Shown here one piece after another: positions 1-9,233 of a stretch of 64,000 nucleotides of DNA (position 1 is its first letter; every line of letters starts with the position of its first letter). Under the pieces are notes generated by a model that saw only the letters and a list, made by a program, of their open reading frames with translations, made no database searches and had not been told where the DNA came from. The position numbers were made by a program, and so were the translations under genes. Source of the stretch: Nitrosopumilus sp. Lineage in GTDB: Archaea > Thermoproteota > Nitrososphaeria > Nitrososphaerales > Nitrosopumilaceae. The stretch spans positions 184,389 to 248,388 of the forward strand of contig NZ_JAILWA010000003.1 of assembly GCF_025699255.1 (NCBI RefSeq). The letters are read 5' to 3'.

Positions 1-1
1 G

Positions 2-367
2 CATGAACTTGATTCAAAAATTAGAGATGAATTATCTACATGTAATCAAGATTTCATTGCATTTCATGATGCTTTTTCATATTTTGCAGAAGAATATAAT
101 TTGAATCAGCATACTATCATCCAAACGACTAATTCTCACGGAGAAGTAACTGCACAAACACTAGAGAATGTAATTTCCAAAGCTAGAGAACTTAACATTA
201 AAGTAATTTTTAGTGAAGAAACAGTTAACAGAAAAACTTCACAAATAATTGCAAATGAAATTGGAGGAAAAGTTTTGGTTCTCTCACCCCTTGAAACTGC
301 ATCTGATGATAATTATATTTCAAAAATGACTCAAAATCTTGAAAATCTCAAGGAGGCACTATGTTGA
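2..367 (+). CDS. Metal ABC transporter substrate-binding protein, ZnuA/TroA family (5' truncated)
   Basis: Only the C-terminal part is in the window; the reading frame is open from base 2, so the true start lies upstream. The first residues contain FIAFHDAFSYFAEEYNL, the conserved His-Asp-Ala-Phe segment of ZnuA/TroA cluster-9 binding proteins that supplies a metal-ligand histidine. The last third has a typical SEETVNRKTSQIIANEIG stretch that precedes the acidic ligand. The stop overlaps the start of the ATPase gene by 7 bases, and an AAGGAGG ribosome-binding site for that gene lies inside this one. It should capture Zn2+ or Mn2+ outside the membrane; which metal cannot be told from this fragment. 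Confidence 0.85.
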   Translation, partial: HELDSKIRDELSTCNQDFIAFHDAFSYFAEEYNLNQHTIIQTTNSHGEVTAQTLENVISKARELNIKVIFSEETVNRKTSQIIANEIGGKVLVLSPLETASDDNYISKMTQNLENLKEALC

Positions 368-1083
368 AAGTAGTAGAAATCAAAAACTTGACGGTTCACT
401 ACCCTGATGTAAAAGCACTTGATGATGTTAGCCTAGTTGTAAATCAAGGTGATTTTCTAGGCATAATTGGACCTAATGGTGCAGGAAAATCTACACTTTT
501 TTCATCAATGCTAGGCCTAAATACAAAATACAAAGGCACAATCAAATTTTTTGATCAAGATATAAAAAAATCAAAAAATTATCTGAAAGAACTTGGATAC
601 GTACCACAAAAACCAATCTTTGAAAAAAATTTCCCAGTAACGGTAAACGATGTAGTCCGAATGGGATTAAGAAATGAATTAGATGAAAATAAAATTGATG
701 AGATTTTACAACAACTATGGATACACGAATTACGCAATAGAAGAATTGGAGAGTTGTCTGGCGGTCAACAACAACGTGTTTTCATTGCAAAAGCTCTTGT
801 AAATAATCCAAAAATTTTGATCCTGGATGAACCAGTTACTGGAATTGATCAACAAAGTATTGAATTGTTTTACAGTATTCTTCGTGAATTAAATTCCAAA
901 CAAAAAATTACTATTATTTGGTCCTCTCATGATTTAGATGCTGTAAATAAACTCGCAAATCATGTTGCATGTTTGAATAGAACTTTATTCTTTCATGGAG
1001 AGTCTGAAGAATTCTTTTCTGATGATGAATTAGTAAAACAATATTCTGAAGCTTCGATGCAGGAACACATGCATCATCATTAA
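361..1083 (+). CDS. Metal ABC transporter ATP-binding protein (ZnuC-like)
   Basis: ABC ATPase of 240 residues that powers uptake through the permease encoded next. Visible motifs are the Walker A GPNGAGKST (about residues 37-45), the signature LSGGQQQR (about 133-140), the Walker B ILILDEP followed by VTGID, and the switch histidine in SSHD. The C-terminus ends in a His-rich tail (EHMHHH) that could bind metal. It starts at an ATG behind a strong AAGGAGG and is translationally coupled to the binding-protein gene. It belongs to the manganese/zinc/iron chelate ABC family; the substrate is inferred from the operon. Confidence 0.9.
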   Translation: MLKVVEIKNLTVHYPDVKALDDVSLVVNQGDFLGIIGPNGAGKSTLFSSMLGLNTKYKGTIKFFDQDIKKSKNYLKELGYVPQKPIFEKNFPVTVNDVVRMGLRNELDENKIDEILQQLWIHELRNRRIGELSGGQQQRVFIAKALVNNPKILILDEPVTGIDQQSIELFYSILRELNSKQKITIIWSSHDLDAVNKLANHVACLNRTLFFHGESEEFFSDDELVKQYSEASMQEHMHHH

Positions 1084-1085
1084 TC

Positions 1086-1904
1086 ATGTCTTTTGAAATT
1101 CTCACTTTTAGTTTTATGCACAGAGCATTAATTTCTGGTATTGCAATAGCAATCCTTTGTTCTGTAGTTGGATTGTTCTTAGTTTTACGACGATATTCAT
1201 TGTTTGGTGATGCAATTGCACATTCATCATTTGGTGGAATTGCATTAGGATTACTTGCAGGTGTTTATCCACTATGGACAGCATATGGAGTTTCTATTGC
1301 TAGTGCACTAATTATTACAAAAATCAAAGACCGATACAACATATCTGGAGATGCATCAATTGCAGTTTTATTGTCTTCAGGCATAGCAGTTGGGCTTGTA
1401 ATTATTGGACTATCTGGAGGTTTTACAATAGATATCTTTAGTTTTCTATTCGGAAGTATTCTTCTTGTTAGTGTTGATGATACTGTTCTAATCTTAGCTT
1501 TGACCGGAATTATTCTAATTGTAATTTTAAGTCTCTATAGACAAATTCTATATTCTACATTTAACGAAGAGCAAGCTAAAGTTAGTGGAATTCCTGTAGA
1601 AAAAATAAATTATTTGATAGTGTTTATGGCCGGAATTACTGTCGTCACATCAATTCAATTAGTAGGTGTGTTGTTAATCTCTGCTCTGTTTGTAATTCCA
1701 AATGTAACTGCAATTATGTATGGAAAAGGATTCAAACAAACTGCAATAATATCGATGAGCTTTTCAATCTTTTCAGTTGTTTCAGGAATTTTAATTTCCT
1801 ATATTTTTGATATTACTCCTGCAGGAACAATTGTTTTGATGGCAATAGGTCTGCTTGCAGGAACAATGGGAATAAAGTCTGCGGGATTGTTATCTAAGAA
1901 TTAA
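1086..1904 (+). CDS. Metal ABC transporter permease (ZnuB/MntB-like)
   Basis: Hydrophobic protein of 272 residues with about eight membrane helices, typical of the ABC-3 permease family that carries Zn2+ or Mn2+. Family landmarks include LRRYSLFGDAIAHSSFGGIA near residues 34-53 and the segment VVTSIQLVGVLLISALFVIPN near 185-205. It starts two bases after the ATPase stop, completing a znuA-znuC-znuB order. The 3' end overlaps the convergent CopC/CopD gene by 11 bases, so the two transcripts collide at their ends. Confidence 0.9.
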   Translation: MSFEILTFSFMHRALISGIAIAILCSVVGLFLVLRRYSLFGDAIAHSSFGGIALGLLAGVYPLWTAYGVSIASALIITKIKDRYNISGDASIAVLLSSGIAVGLVIIGLSGGFTIDIFSFLFGSILLVSVDDTVLILALTGIILIVILSLYRQILYSTFNEEQAKVSGIPVEKINYLIVFMAGITVVTSIQLVGVLLISALFVIPNVTAIMYGKGFKQTAIISMSFSIFSVVSGILISYIFDITPAGTIVLMAIGLLAGTMGIKSAGLLSKN

Positions 1905-4668
1905 TCAAAGAATTTAATCTTCTTTTATCTTTGATGCTTTTGACATAAAATAACGAGGTTGCAATTATTCCTAAAGCAATTAGTGGCGATGCAATTTCTG
2001 TGTATTTGATTTCTACTTTCTTTGTTTCTTGAATTTGTGATACACTTACTGGAATTTCTGTTATCTTTACTGTTCCAATTTTATTTGATTGTTGTTCAAC
2101 AAACCAAACATTGTCATTTTCATCTGAAGTCATAAATTGTACAAATGAAGTTTCAGTTGGAATTGGAATCTCTATCAAGTCATTATTATCAGGATCATAA
2201 GCTCCTAGATTGTCTACCGTATGTTGTGCAAACCAAATATTCCCATATCTGTCAAAAGTCATACCAAATGGTAGTGCTTCTTCATCAGGTACAGTTACTT
2301 TACTAAATGTCTCTAAAACTGGATTGAATTTAGTGATAGCCAAGCCTGTATGCTCTGCAATCCAGAGATTTCCGTCATCATCAAACATCAAAGCTTCTGG
2401 TCCCTGCAAAATTGTATCAGTAGAGATTTGAGTTAATTTGTTATTTTGTGGATCTATGAATCCTATTTTTCCAACTCCTGTTGCTGAATACCACACTTTT
2501 CCATCTTGATCAATTTCTAATGCAAATGGTAAAGATTGCTTGTCTGGTAGTACAATCTCTTCGAAAGTGTCTTTTTCTGGCTGATATTTTATAATCCTGT
2601 CTTTGTTAACTACTGTAATCCAAATATTGTCATCAAAGTCTGCTTTGATAAATAATGGTGTATTTTCTGAAATTACTGGATCTAGTTTTGGAAGAGTTTT
2701 GAGTGTGATTGCTTTAGTCTCAATATTGATATATCCAATTTGGTTTCTTGGTGTGTCAGTAAACCAAATGTTTCCTTTGTTATCTTTAGTTAGAAAAGTT
2801 GTAACTAAACCATCAAATGAATAGGAAGTAAATGTATTTGATTCAAGCGAAAATTCCCATAATCTGGGAGCAGAAGCATCACTAATCCATAAAGAATTTT
2901 TTCCATCATATACTGCATACAATGGTTTTGCATCTTCAGGAAGATCATATTCTATAATTTCTGTTTGAATATCTGACAGTCTGGGTTTTACAAGTAAATT
3001 CAACATTATTGATTCATTTGCATTCTCAGTTCTTTTAGCTTCTATCTCAATTAACCATTCTCCTGAGAAACCAAATGTTAGTTCTCCTTTGAATTGAATT
3101 GGATCTGAGAGATTTTTAACTGACATTGGAACCTCGATTGGAGAAATATTTTTTGATGGATTAGATATTTTTACATGAATTTCATCTGAATCATAAAGTT
3201 GAGTTCCTTCAAAATCACTTACTTTGACAAGAATAGTGTTTGTTCCACTAGTAAATGGTGAAATATCAATATCGAATTTTGCACTTTCTGAAAATTCAAT
3301 TGTTTTGAATCCATAGACAATCTCTTGAGCATCAACTTTTTGGATTTCACCTGCAGGCAACGTTCCATTTGTCAGTAATGCTACAACTCCTAAAAGAATT
3401 ATTCCTAATGCAGCATCAAACTTTAATGATTTTTTCAGTTTTTTGAACACCAAAATCTTTCCTGATGAAAAATTACTTTCTGCATTTTTTTGCACTCTTA
3501 ACTGGAAATATCCTCCCAAGCCTACCATAATTACTGCAATTGCAATTTTGAGTATGATTAACTGGCCAAATACTGATTCAGTGATTAGTCCAACATCAGT
3601 TTCTAAGAACCACATTAATGTTGGTCCTGTAATAATTACAATTCCTACTGAGATGATAAATGCAATAGAAAATCTTGGAATCATTACCAAACTCATCTTT
3701 TCTCTGTTTACATCTTTTAGTTGTGAAAATGTTGGAAGTAATGTAAAAACAAAGTAAATTATTCCACCAATCCAAACTGCCGCAACCAAATTGTGAATAT
3801 AGTCTAATGCCAATGCCCCAATTTGTTCACTTGCTGCACCATGCCCAATCAAACTAGAAGTTGAAATTAATAATAGAGACACAACAAGCATTGGAATTTG
3901 ATTCTTCTTTGATAATACCTTCTTTCTATCCATGCCAAACCAAATTCCAAGTAATACTATTGTGAGAATCATTCTGGCAAGCCAAACTGTTCCAAAATAC
4001 GTTTGAATTACATCAAGTGGTGAGGTTTCTAATCTTATAGTTTGAACTATGATCATCAAAATATCTGAAATGAATACCAGCATCAAACCAATACCTGTGA
4101 TAGACATGAATTTTCCATGATGGAAAATTTCCACTTTATCTAATTCTTCTTTGATTAGCTGTTTGTTTTGTGTTCCCCAAATTATTAGGGATGCAATTAC
4201 TGCTCCTAAAACAATAGTTTGACCAACAATACCAGGAAATCTTGCTCCAGCTTCAGGTAAAAAAACAATATCAGATTCAACTAATGGAGGATTGGTGTCT
4301 TGAATAATTACATCTCCTACTCCAAACAAAAATGCACTTGGAACCAAATGTCCATCTACTTTTGATAGAACTTTTACTGATGCGGTGTAAACTCCATCTT
4401 CTAATGGTGGAGTTGTTACAATGAGAGATGATTCCCCTTCATAGTAACTTGTATCCTTGTTATCAATTTGATTACCGCTGCTATCAAAAACTTTGATTTC
4501 ACTAAAATTGATATCTACAGGTTCTGAAAAATATGCAACTACTTCTGATGTACCTACTGGTGCATTTGAATGCAGACTTGGAATAGTTTCTTCAGTAAAA
4601 GGATGGGCTGCTGCAAATGGAATTGAAATGAATGACAAAACTAGTAAAATTATTAGAAATTTTTGCAT
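1894..4668 (-). CDS. CopC-CopD copper protein fused to a C-terminal Vgb/NHL-type beta-propeller
   Basis: Protein of 924 residues in three parts. Residues 1-21 are a signal peptide; the mature protein should start with His22 of a CopC domain (22-120), whose VDGHLVP motif gives the Asp-x-His of the CopC Cu(II) site. Residues 150-430 form a CopD-type membrane domain with about eight helices, including HNLVAAVWIGGIIYF. Residues 580-880 are a repeated DGNLWIAEH/NIWFAQH propeller resembling virginiamycin B lyase (Vgb), followed by one final membrane helix. CopC and CopD handle periplasmic copper in bacteria. The propeller adds an outer, possibly ligand- or polymer-binding face. Fusion of CopC with CopD is known; the added propeller is the unusual part. 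Confidence 0.85.
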   Translation of the reverse strand: MQKFLIILLVLSFISIPFAAAHPFTEETIPSLHSNAPVGTSEVVAYFSEPVDINFSEIKVFDSSGNQIDNKDTSYYEGESSLIVTTPPLEDGVYTASVKVLSKVDGHLVPSAFLFGVGDVIIQDTNPPLVESDIVFLPEAGARFPGIVGQTIVLGAVIASLIIWGTQNKQLIKEELDKVEIFHHGKFMSITGIGLMLVFISDILMIIVQTIRLETSPLDVIQTYFGTVWLARMILTIVLLGIWFGMDRKKVLSKKNQIPMLVVSLLLISTSSLIGHGAASEQIGALALDYIHNLVAAVWIGGIIYFVFTLLPTFSQLKDVNREKMSLVMIPRFSIAFIISVGIVIITGPTLMWFLETDVGLITESVFGQLIILKIAIAVIMVGLGGYFQLRVQKNAESNFSSGKILVFKKLKKSLKFDAALGIILLGVVALLTNGTLPAGEIQKVDAQEIVYGFKTIEFSESAKFDIDISPFTSGTNTILVKVSDFEGTQLYDSDEIHVKISNPSKNISPIEVPMSVKNLSDPIQFKGELTFGFSGEWLIEIEAKRTENANESIMLNLLVKPRLSDIQTEIIEYDLPEDAKPLYAVYDGKNSLWISDASAPRLWEFSLESNTFTSYSFDGLVTTFLTKDNKGNIWFTDTPRNQIGYINIETKAITLKTLPKLDPVISENTPLFIKADFDDNIWITVVNKDRIIKYQPEKDTFEEIVLPDKQSLPFALEIDQDGKVWYSATGVGKIGFIDPQNNKLTQISTDTILQGPEALMFDDDGNLWIAEHTGLAITKFNPVLETFSKVTVPDEEALPFGMTFDRYGNIWFAQHTVDNLGAYDPDNNDLIEIPIPTETSFVQFMTSDENDNVWFVEQQSNKIGTVKITEIPVSVSQIQETKKVEIKYTEIASPLIALGIIATSLFYVKSIKDKRRLNSLINS

Positions 4669-4705
4669 TTGTTCATAAGATCATTTATGACAATTTAAAC
4701 AGTTT

Positions 4706-4726
4706 ACCTTTTTCTAAAGTTGTACC
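4706..4726. promoter_or_regulatory. Weak half-site of the 21-bp operator upstream of the 4761 gene
   Basis: The right half, TTGTACCAATTT, matches the conserved half-site and its flank at other promoters. The left half (ACCTTTT) does not match, so this is a half-site only. It sits directly before the probable TATA box of the gene starting at 4761. Confidence 0.35.
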
Positions 4727-4760
4727 AATTTACATAAAGATAATAACTGATGAATTGCCA

Positions 4761-5396
4761 ATGATGGTCGTGAAGATAGCATTTTTTGGCTTTATTGCAT
4801 TATTGTTTTCAGTTGGCATGATTGTGCCATCATTTGCTCATACTACTGTTGAGGTTGGACCTTATCAAGTAGAAGCAGGATGGGGAATCGAACCTCCAGT
4901 TGTAGGAATAAGAAATGATTTAGTTTTCACAATCACTGAGGCAGGAGAGACAGAAGGTACTCGTAAAGGAGTAACAAGTGTTTTCAAAAATACTGAAGCT
5001 ACAGTAATGTTTGGTGGGGCATCCAAAAAAATTGATATTAATTCTGACCCACGACCTGGGCATTACTATTCACCAATTATTCCAACTAAAACTGGAACAT
5101 TTCAAGTAGAATTGAAAGGCGATATTCGTGGAACTCCTGTAAATATCAAAATTCCAGTTGAAGATGTTGAGCCTACAGCGGTCTTAGATTTTCCTCCAAC
5201 CAGCAGTGGAGGAGATACTGATATTGCTGCACTAAAAAATGCAATCTCTTCTTTGCAACAAGATGTTTCTAAACTAAACTCAGGTGAAAAAGTCCCTTCA
5301 AATGGTGGTGAGTCTTATGACTTTGCAATATTTGCATTATCAATTTCAGCAGCAGCTATCATACTTGCAATTGTTTCATTAGTAAAAAGAAAATAG
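4761..5396 (+). CDS. Secreted membrane-anchored protein of unknown function, possibly copper-related
   Basis: About 211 residues from the ATG at 4761 (or the next codon). The frame is open further upstream, but the signal peptide begins here and a TATA-like TTTACATAAAG lies about 30 bases before it. The signal peptide ends at VPSFA, giving a predicted mature N-terminal His (HTTVEVGPYQVEAGWG). A single beta-sandwich-like domain of about 130 residues follows, then a short coiled stretch (near residue 160) and a C-terminal helix ending in KRK. It is divergent from the CopC/CopD gene. The upstream region carries TTGTACCAATTT, a half-site of the 21-bp operator described elsewhere. The exact family is not recognised. 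Confidence 0.7.
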   Translation: MMVVKIAFFGFIALLFSVGMIVPSFAHTTVEVGPYQVEAGWGIEPPVVGIRNDLVFTITEAGETEGTRKGVTSVFKNTEATVMFGGASKKIDINSDPRPGHYYSPIIPTKTGTFQVELKGDIRGTPVNIKIPVEDVEPTAVLDFPPTSSGGDTDIAALKNAISSLQQDVSKLNSGEKVPSNGGESYDFAIFALSISAAAIILAIVSLVKRK

Positions 5397-5410
5397 AAAA
5401 AGAGGAATTC

Positions 5411-6292
5411 CTAAAATCTTGGAACGACTCTAGATTTTGCAGTTACTGCTACGATGCTTATGATTGCTACAGCTAGTATCATCATTGCAATTGTACCAAA
5501 TTCTGGGACAACGTTTGAGAATACTACTTCTTCACCAATTGGTCCAGTTTTAGGATCATCTACTCCATAACCCTGGAAAGTGATTGTAATATTTACTGGA
5601 TCTGATGAACCAAGAGCCTTTGTCATATGAACTCCTTTTCCATCGTGGTGATGTGCACCTTTATCGTCTAGTACTGTATTACCATTTTGTGTGACTTTCA
5701 TATCGTGATTGACATGTTCTGCCCCTTCAAATTGAACACTGATTTCTAACATCTCACCTTTTGTTGGTGCTGTAGTCCAAACTGAAACCTTAGTACCGTC
5801 AGACAACATTCCTGTTGCTGATGCAGCACCTGTTGGCATCATCATTTCATCACCATGATCATCACCATGATCATCTTCTTCAGCAGCTCCTGCTTCTTGT
5901 ACTACAATCAATCCTTGCATCCAAGGATGTACCATACAGAAGTACGGAACATCTCCTGTTTCAGTTGGAGACCATGAATATGTGCTTCCAGCCATTACTA
6001 GACCAGAATCAAATAGAACCTGAACTGATTCAGGTACTGTTGGATCTCCTGATGTGAATGTGTGTGCTGCGCTATCAGTATTTGAAAAGATAACTTCGCC
6101 ACCAACATCAACTGTTGCAGTGCTTGGGATGTAACATCCTTCAGCTGTTTCCTCACAACCTGGTGCACCAGAACCTGCTGCAGCTTCGATTGTGACTTGT
6201 GAATGATCTGCAAAAGCACCTGGTGTCATTGCGACAATACCAGCTGCAATAGCAAATAGTACGAAGAAAGAGCTAATTGCTTTAGTCTTCAT
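5411..6292 (-). CDS. Plastocyanin-like blue copper protein with PEFG-CTERM sorting signal
   Basis: 293 residues. A signal peptide ends near AFA (residue 28). The cupredoxin domain (about 30-135) carries one His ligand in SAAHTFTSG and the Cys-His-Met ligand set in YFCMVHPWMQG, with a likely extra disulfide (PGCEETAEGCYIP). An acidic, His/Met-rich linker (EEDDHGDDHGDEMMM) and a second beta domain follow. The C-terminus VPEFGTIAMMILAVAIIS plus a basic tail is the thaumarchaeal PEFG-CTERM pattern, expected to be processed by an archaeosortase and to anchor the protein outside. It probably carries electrons in the copper-based respiratory chain. The promoter has a 13-bp palindrome at 6329-6341. 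Confidence 0.92.
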   Translation of the reverse strand: MKTKAISSFFVLFAIAAGIVAMTPGAFADHSQVTIEAAAGSGAPGCEETAEGCYIPSTATVDVGGEVIFSNTDSAAHTFTSGDPTVPESVQVLFDSGLVMAGSTYSWSPTETGDVPYFCMVHPWMQGLIVVQEAGAAEEDDHGDDHGDEMMMPTGAASATGMLSDGTKVSVWTTAPTKGEMLEISVQFEGAEHVNHDMKVTQNGNTVLDDKGAHHHDGKGVHMTKALGSSDPVNITITFQGYGVDDPKTGPIGEEVVFSNVVPEFGTIAMMILAVAIISIVAVTAKSRVVPRF

Positions 6293-6328
6293 TAGTGAAA
6301 TTACTTGGTTGGATACATAAAAACCTCA

Positions 6329-6341
6329 CTGGAATTTCCAG
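6329..6341. promoter_or_regulatory. Palindrome CTGGAATTTCCAG upstream of the cupredoxin gene
   Basis: Perfect 6-bp arms around one central base, located just upstream of the TTTTTATGTA TATA-like box that serves the minus-strand cupredoxin gene. It may be an operator, or a short hairpin at the end of the upstream minus-strand gene. Confidence 0.4.
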
Positions 6342-6350
6342 AAGTAAAAA

Positions 6351-7172
6351 CTAATTCTTTCTAATTTGGTACAACTTTAGAATCCCAAATGCTGGAATTC
6401 CAATATACATCCCAACATTAAGTAGAACTATAGAGATTCCATACCCTAACATTTCTTGCTCTGAATTGATTTCTGCATAATTTAACAATGATAATGATGA
6501 TAACATTGGAGTCAATCCAGCTTTGACAACTTCTTTGAAAATTGGGTTTTCTCTTTCAAAGTCCGCAACACTTGGAGAAAATGAATAATAGAATTGGTTG
6601 AACCCACTCATGAAAGCAGCTCCAGATGCAGTTGTTAAAACAGTATTATCTCTAAGTTCTCTTAGTTGTTGAATTTGCGGTGCCATTTCAGAACCAAAAG
6701 CTGCAGTTGCAATTAAACATCCTCCGTTTTCTTCAACAGGATGTTCTTCATTGTCAGATACAGTTGTTTGAGCATGTGCTTCTCCTACTGTAATGTCAAA
6801 TGAAACTGTTTCAGTAGGAATTGGTTGAAACAAAATTCCTTCAATTTCAAAATTCATTGTGTATACTCCTTCTCCAAGATTAAATTCAATTGGAATTTTT
6901 ACTGAACCTACAGATGTATGTGTAAGTGGAATTGGTCCAAACACTTTTTCACCATCTTTTAAAACAGAAACAGTGTAATCAACATGTTCTTGAATTTTTT
7001 TAGTCTGTGGATTTAGAAAATCAATATTGATTTTTGTTTGAACATTAGGTTGAATTTCATCATATGTTAATTTTACATCCAATGTTCCTTGTTCTGTGGG
7101 TAAAGTTTGTGATTCAGCAAATGCTGGAATCATCAATAAAGGAATTAGTAATAATGCAAATAGAAATTTCAT
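6351..7172 (-). CDS. Secreted protein with CFI-box C-terminal domain
   Basis: 273 residues. Signal peptide MKFLFALLLIPLLMIPAFA, then a beta-sandwich domain (about 28-130) related to the N-terminal domains of neighbouring secreted proteins (inference from pattern only). A GGCLIATAAFGSEMAPQ motif (about 150-166) follows. The latter is the CFI-box, Cys-(F/L)-I-A-T-A-A-(Y/F)-G-S, a helical C-terminal domain found in many archaeal and bacterial secreted proteins. A final membrane helix and basic tail (IRKN) suggest membrane anchoring. It is divergent from the large secreted protein at 7285. The function of the CFI-box is not established. Confidence 0.75.
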   Translation of the reverse strand: MKFLFALLLIPLLMIPAFAESQTLPTEQGTLDVKLTYDEIQPNVQTKINIDFLNPQTKKIQEHVDYTVSVLKDGEKVFGPIPLTHTSVGSVKIPIEFNLGEGVYTMNFEIEGILFQPIPTETVSFDITVGEAHAQTTVSDNEEHPVEENGGCLIATAAFGSEMAPQIQQLRELRDNTVLTTASGAAFMSGFNQFYYSFSPSVADFERENPIFKEVVKAGLTPMLSSLSLLNYAEINSEQEMLGYGISIVLLNVGMYIGIPAFGILKLYQIRKN

Positions 7173-7284
7173 GTCATTACTTTGAAAATCGTAAATAAAA
7201 GTTGTACTCTATTTTTCAAAATAAAAAAATTCTCACGCATAGAAATGCTGTGCCAGCTTTAAATATGGAACTAACTTAATTTTT

Positions 7285-8994
7285 ATGTTGTATAGAAATT
7301 TTGCATTATTCATTTCAATAATTGGCATATTCTCAATTGCTACCATTCTTCCAGATGCATTTGGACATGGACTTGGAGGAGATCAAGCTCCACCACTATC
7401 TTTTGGTGATATGCAAGTTACAGTTAGAACACAACTAAGTCCATCTGATATCACAGTTGGAGAAGTTGATTCTGCAAATATGCAAGTACGATTCTTTGAT
7501 ACAATAACTGACAAAAATCTTGATAAAGTAACATACAGAATAGAAGTCTGGCAAAGTGGTGAATTACTTGCAAGAAATCTATTTTATGATCCAGATGGAA
7601 GATTAGATGTTAAAATTAAACCAAAAGCTAATTGTAATGAAAACAATCTAGAAGAATGCTCAATTTATGGTGGTTCTGAACATGTTAGTGCCCCAGGTGC
7701 TCTATTTGTTCAGGGTGCAGCATGTACTGATGATAATTTAGATATTTGTGCAAGACCCTCAATTACAGGTCCAATATTTGTAAAGGGTGGATTATACAAA
7801 ATTAGAGTTGACATCGAAGCTGCTACTAGTCCAAGAACTGTTTTAGCTTCTTTGTTAAGTTATGAGACTTTTGTCAGTGTAGCTCAAGAACAAAATTTTT
7901 CCTTCCAAACTGCAAATGCTGAAGAGGTTCCAGTAATTGTTAAAACCTATTATGATCATGTTGATAATTTTGCTTTTGATAAATCTGATAATTCAATTTC
8001 GTTTGATATGCCATTTGATTGGGATCCTAACTATGTTGATTTAGTACAGGTTGTACATGAAGAAGTTAGAGTTCCAAAAACATTTGCACCATATGCAGAA
8101 GGTAAACAATTCAAAGGATACGTTAATGGAGTAGAAATTGATCAAAGAGCATTACTAAATGATCCATATTCATATGAGGACACTAATATCGTACATTTCC
8201 TTATCACAAAAAATGAATTACAAAAAATTAATGAAAAATTAGGAACAAGCAATTATGATAACAAAAAAATGGATTTGAAACTTGTTCCATTATCTGAAGC
8301 CTCAAAAAGCTCTACTGAATTTTATCTTGTAGATACTAAAAACTATGAACAAGTCCCAACAACTGTGAATATAGCTTGGGATGGTAAGTATGGTGCAAAT
8401 CAAGAAATCCCATTTGAGTTTACATTCTTTAATGAAAATAGAGAATTAATCAAAGATATCAAATATGCTTATGTTGTTTTAGATGAATTTGATAAAGAAA
8501 TTGCACGCAATGATGGTAATGATCCAGTTAATCCTGGAATAGTTTCTGTTGAAGGATTAGACATTCAAAAAATCTATGTACCTTCTCAAGGTCAGATTCG
8601 TATTGATCTTTTAGTTTATGGTACTGGATTGGATTATGATCCTACGTATGCTGGAATTGGTTCAGCTCTTATCGAAATTGGTCCTGGTGCACCATCTGCC
8701 CCATCAACACCTGAAAAAGCCCCAATTCCAAGTTGGATTAAAAACAATGCAGAATGGTGGGCAGCAGGACAAATTGATGATGGTTCCTTTGTCCAAGGAA
8801 TTCAATATTTAGTTAAAGAAGATATTCTAAAGATTCCACCAACTTCTCAAGGTACAGGTTCTGGCTCAAATGATATCCCAGCATGGATTAAAAACAATGC
8901 AGAATGGTGGGCAGCAGGACAAATTGATGATGATTCATTTATTCAAGGAATTCAATTCTTGATTAAAGAAGGAATCATGAAAATCCAATCATAG
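7285..8994 (+). CDS. Large secreted protein with two C-terminal WIKNNAxWW repeats
   Basis: 569 residues. The signal peptide ends at PDAFG, predicting mature His28 ([10 protein letters not shown]). About 440 residues of beta-rich ectodomain with four cysteines follow, including a segment shared with the paralogs at 9234, 20560 and 24615 ([10 protein letters not shown]...[11 protein letters not shown]). Two copies of a 38-residue motif end the protein (nucleotides 8725-8841 and 8875-8991, each with W[IV][14 protein letters not shown]). No membrane anchor is seen, so the motif pair may attach it to the cell surface. The TATA-like CTTTAAATAT at 7258 places transcription start close to the ATG, giving almost no leader. 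The family name is not recognised. Confidence 0.75.
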   Translation: MLYRNFALFISIIGIFSIATILPDAFGHGLGGDQAPPLSFGDMQVTVRTQLSPSDITVGEVDSANMQVRFFDTITDKNLDKVTYRIEVWQSGELLARNLFYDPDGRLDVKIKPKANCNENNLEECSIYGGSEHVSAPGALFVQGAACTDDNLDICARPSITGPIFVKGGLYKIRVDIEAATSPRTVLASLLSYETFVSVAQEQNFSFQTANAEEVPVIVKTYYDHVDNFAFDKSDNSISFDMPFDWDPNYVDLVQVVHEEVRVPKTFAPYAEGKQFKGYVNGVEIDQRALLNDPYSYEDTNIVHFLITKNELQKINEKLGTSNYDNKKMDLKLVPLSEASKSSTEFYLVDTKNYEQVPTTVNIAWDGKYGANQEIPFEFTFFNENRELIKDIKYAYVVLDEFDKEIARNDGNDPVNPGIVSVEGLDIQKIYVPSQGQIRIDLLVYGTGLDYDPTYAGIGSALIEIGPGAPSAPSTPEKAPIPSWIKNNAEWWAAGQIDDGSFVQGIQYLVKEDILKIPPTSQGTGSGSNDIPAWIKNNAEWWAAGQIDDDSFIQGIQFLIKEGIMKIQS

Positions 8995-9025
8995 GTTTTT
9001 AAATAAATTCTGTTAAGTGATAGTA

Positions 9026-9232
9026 ATGAAAGACATCAATGATATCATGCCAAAAATTCCAAACATGCGTTGGGGAGCTTTGATGAACAAACCTCCTACA
9101 AATGATAAAGTTGAAGAGATGAATAAAATTTTTCCAAGCAATGGTAAATGGCATACTGTTTTTGAAGAACAAGATCAAATTACAATTGACGGAAAAGAAA
9201 TTAGAAAGAAAAATCCAGACAAGTGGACTTAG
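9026..9232 (+). CDS. Small conserved-looking protein of unknown function
   Basis: 68 residues from ATG 9026 (an in-frame GTG at 9017 is possible). A TATA-like TTTTTAAATAAA at 8996-9007 fits transcription start near the ATG. The protein is soluble and charged, with WGALMNKPP and WHTVFEEQDQITIDGKEI. Its stop codon lies one base before the TTG start of the next secreted protein, so the two are probably co-transcribed. I do not recognise the family. Confidence 0.55.
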   Translation: MKDINDIMPKIPNMRWGALMNKPPTNDKVEEMNKIFPSNGKWHTVFEEQDQITIDGKEIRKKNPDKWT

Positions 9233-9233
9233 A

